6,562 nt of DNA from the NCBI GenBank assembly GCA_019412865.1, contig DXOJ01000534.1, positions 1-6,562 on the forward strand, given 5' to 3'. The notes under the pieces were generated by a model. That model saw nothing but the letters and a program-made list of their open reading frames with translations, ran no database searches and was not told where the DNA came from. This DNA comes from Bacteroides sp. Lineage in GTDB: Bacteria > Bacteroidota > Bacteroidia > Bacteroidales > Bacteroidaceae. How positions within the stretch are numbered: position 1 is the stretch's first letter; the number at the start of each line of letters is the position of its first letter. Of the stretch, positions 5,125 to 6,562 are shown in pieces. Both the position numbers and the translations under genes were made by a program.

Positions 5125-6525
5125 ATGAATTATATACAGGAATTATTAACACTATTCAGGAATAAGGCCCTTAACTCAATGGGTGTTGAGAGAGACATAT
5201 TCCAACTTATAAAGGATGGTGATATTAGTACAGCCATCGCTCTGATGCAGAATAGGGAGGATGAAGTGGATATCGCTTTAAGTGAGTACAAGCCGGAACT
5301 TCACAAGGTTATGAAGCGTCCTAATAAGTTCAGAAAGAACAAAGACCCGTATATCAGCGAGAAGCTTCCCCGGAACAGGCAGCAATTCATCAATGAAGTA
5401 GAATTATTCTTTCTTCTTGGTAAACCGATTAAGTGGGAAAAGAAAAACGGCAATGATGATGTTTATCAGATGTTTCTTGACTTCATTGATAAAACGAGGT
5501 TTAATGTCACCATGCGCAAAGTAAAGAGGCTTGCCGGAGCGGAAACAGAGAGTGCAAAGCTTTATCATCTATACAGGAACGAAAGTAACCAGGCAGAAGT
5601 CAAGGTGGTTGTGCTGGCCCGCTCCACAGGGTATAAACTAAGACCTTTGTTTGACCAGTTTGGCACATTGGTTGCCTTTGCTTTCGGGTATTCCGTTAAA
5701 TCATCAGGTAAGTCCGTGCAACATTGGGATATTCAAACTAAAGACTTTTATTTCAACTGTAAAAAGGGAACAGTGGGATGGGAAGTGGAGACTTACCAGA
5801 ACCCTACTGGAAAGATAAACATTATATTCTATCAGCAGGAAAAGGCTTGGATGGGTGTGCAACATCGGGCAGAAAGAGAGGAAATACTTGATTCTAAAAC
5901 CGGAGATATCAATAACTATTTCTCTGATCCTATGGCAGCAGCTACAGCAGATGTTATCGAAAACTTAAAAGATCCGGATGCAATAGGTACATTGATTCAG
6001 TACTATGGGAAAGATTCTAAGTTTGAATACATAGACCCTCCTCTTTCTTCTGAAACACGTGAAGCCGAGAAGAAAGATTTGAAATCATCTATCCTCGAAG
6101 ACTCCCTTACCCCTGATATGTCTTTTGAAGGAATGAAAGGTATGGGTACTCTTTCGGGAGAAGCCATAAAGAGGGCTTTGATTATCGGCTATATCAAGCG
6201 GTTGAAGAATCTTGAGATATATGACATCTTGGTTGACCGAGAAGTAAAGGTTATTATATCAGTATTGAAATTCCTTCATCCAGATAAAGCGAAGCTCCTT
6301 GACGAGTTGGTTGTCTCGTTTGAGTTTCAAGAACCATTTGAAGAAGACAGACAAACTCGGTGGTCATCTATTGGTAGTGCTTATTCCAATGGAATAATAT
6401 CATTGAATACCGCTGTTAGGCTCTTGGGTATAACTGATAAGCCAGATGAAGAGGTAGAAAAGATTCTAAGAGAAGCGGCAGAAAAGAAAAAAATCAGTGA
6501 AAAAGAACATCAGCCGACATCTTAG
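5125..6525 (+). CDS. Phage portal protein (SPP1 gp6-like)
   Basis: A 466-residue protein whose ring forms the DNA channel at one vertex of the capsid and docks the terminase. The frame also contains a TTG at 5107 that overlaps the end of the large terminase gene, but ATG 5125, eleven bases after that stop, is the more likely start. Sequence features fit portals of the SPP1/Gp6 group: a long basic N-terminal half (KRPNKFRKNKDPYISEKLP, 64-82), a strand-rich wing with IIFYQQEKAWMG (233-244), the motif SKTGDINNYFSDP (257-269), then TPDMSFEGMKGMGTLSGEAIK (329-349, a characteristic D-x-S-x-x-x-x-x-x-x-G-x-x-S-G-x-A pattern), a long helix, and a charged C-terminal tail with a probable coiled coil (441-461). 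The length is normal. Its place directly after the large terminase is the standard order. It is cytoplasmic and assembles with the scaffold and head proteins. Confidence 0.9.
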   Translation: MNYIQELLTLFRNKALNSMGVERDIFQLIKDGDISTAIALMQNREDEVDIALSEYKPELHKVMKRPNKFRKNKDPYISEKLPRNRQQFINEVELFFLLGKPIKWEKKNGNDDVYQMFLDFIDKTRFNVTMRKVKRLAGAETESAKLYHLYRNESNQAEVKVVVLARSTGYKLRPLFDQFGTLVAFAFGYSVKSSGKSVQHWDIQTKDFYFNCKKGTVGWEVETYQNPTGKINIIFYQQEKAWMGVQHRAEREEILDSKTGDINNYFSDPMAAATADVIENLKDPDAIGTLIQYYGKDSKFEYIDPPLSSETREAEKKDLKSSILEDSLTPDMSFEGMKGMGTLSGEAIKRALIIGYIKRLKNLEIYDILVDREVKVIISVLKFLHPDKAKLLDELVVSFEFQEPFEEDRQTRWSSIGSAYSNGIISLNTAVRLLGITDKPDEEVEKILREAAEKKKISEKEHQPTS

Positions 6526-6562
6526 TCATAAAAATTACGAGGGTTATAATTTTCTAATAGGA
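6526..6562 (+). other. Intergenic tail ending in TAATAGGA, probable ribosome-binding region
   Basis: This is 37 bases after the portal stop, AT-rich, with a weak AAAATT/AATTTT inverted repeat. The final TAATAGGA (6555-6562) is identical to 1363-1370, which leads into the AGGAGG before the GTT-start ORF. It probably opens the translation signal of the next, unseen gene. Confidence 0.35.

Noticed and set aside
491..6525. Stop-codon recoding (TAG read as Gln), known in some gut phages
   Set aside because: TAG ends the small ORF at 688 and the portal at 6525, TGA and TAA end others, and no long frame is interrupted by an in-frame TAG.
6526..6562. Intrinsic terminator after the portal (AAAATT/AATTTT)
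   Set aside because: The stem is only A-T pairs, has no U-tract after it, and head genes normally continue downstream.

Overview
The window looks like part of a tailed double-stranded DNA phage or prophage (Caudoviricetes). The host is probably a Bacteroidales-type bacterium. Reasons are an AT-rich base composition, a tRNA gene with no encoded CCA, almost no Shine-Dalgarno sequences before the larger genes, and a gene order (PP-loop enzyme, ParB-like protein, small terminase, large terminase, portal) that I associate with gut Bacteroidales phages. The host assignment is an inference; the phage assignment is firm. All genes lie on the + strand, tightly packed, as one likely transcription unit.

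Layout: 1-70 is a tRNA cut by the window edge. 102-491 encodes an ASCH-domain protein. 518-688 is a small Arg-rich ORF without AUG/GUG/UUG at its apparent start. 691-1365 encodes a PAPS-reductase-like PP-loop protein. 1381-1557 is a second small Arg-rich ORF, again without a standard start but with a perfect AGGAGG upstream. 1559-2299 encodes a ParB/Srx-fold protein. 2301-2816 is the small terminase. 2813-5113 is the large terminase, interrupted by a 342-residue intein with a LAGLIDADG endonuclease placed inside the Walker A loop. 5125-6525 is the portal. The last 37 bases end in TAATAGGA, probably the ribosome-binding region of the next gene. No stretch above 300 bases lacks a gene.

The most exciting signal joins the tRNA to the two small ORFs. 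The tRNA body resembles a bacterial initiator tRNA (A11:U24 in the D stem, A72 and A73, fMet-like D arm), but its anticodon is GAC, which reads GUC and GUU. The reading frames of the two small ORFs open at GTC (518) and GTT (1381), inside a shared motif ATTGCYGAGTY. GAGTY can pair with five consecutive bases of the tRNA anticodon loop (GACUU). My hypothesis is that this phage encodes its own initiator tRNA and starts selected small genes at GUC/GUU, probably with valine. The pieces are visible in the sequence; the functional link is inference.

The other genes form a conventional packaging module: the small terminase recognises DNA, the large terminase translocates and cuts it after intein splicing restores its P-loop, and the portal is the channel. 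The PP-loop protein and ParB-like protein upstream resemble the IbrA/IbrB pairing known from enterobacterial prophages, whose biochemical role is poorly defined.
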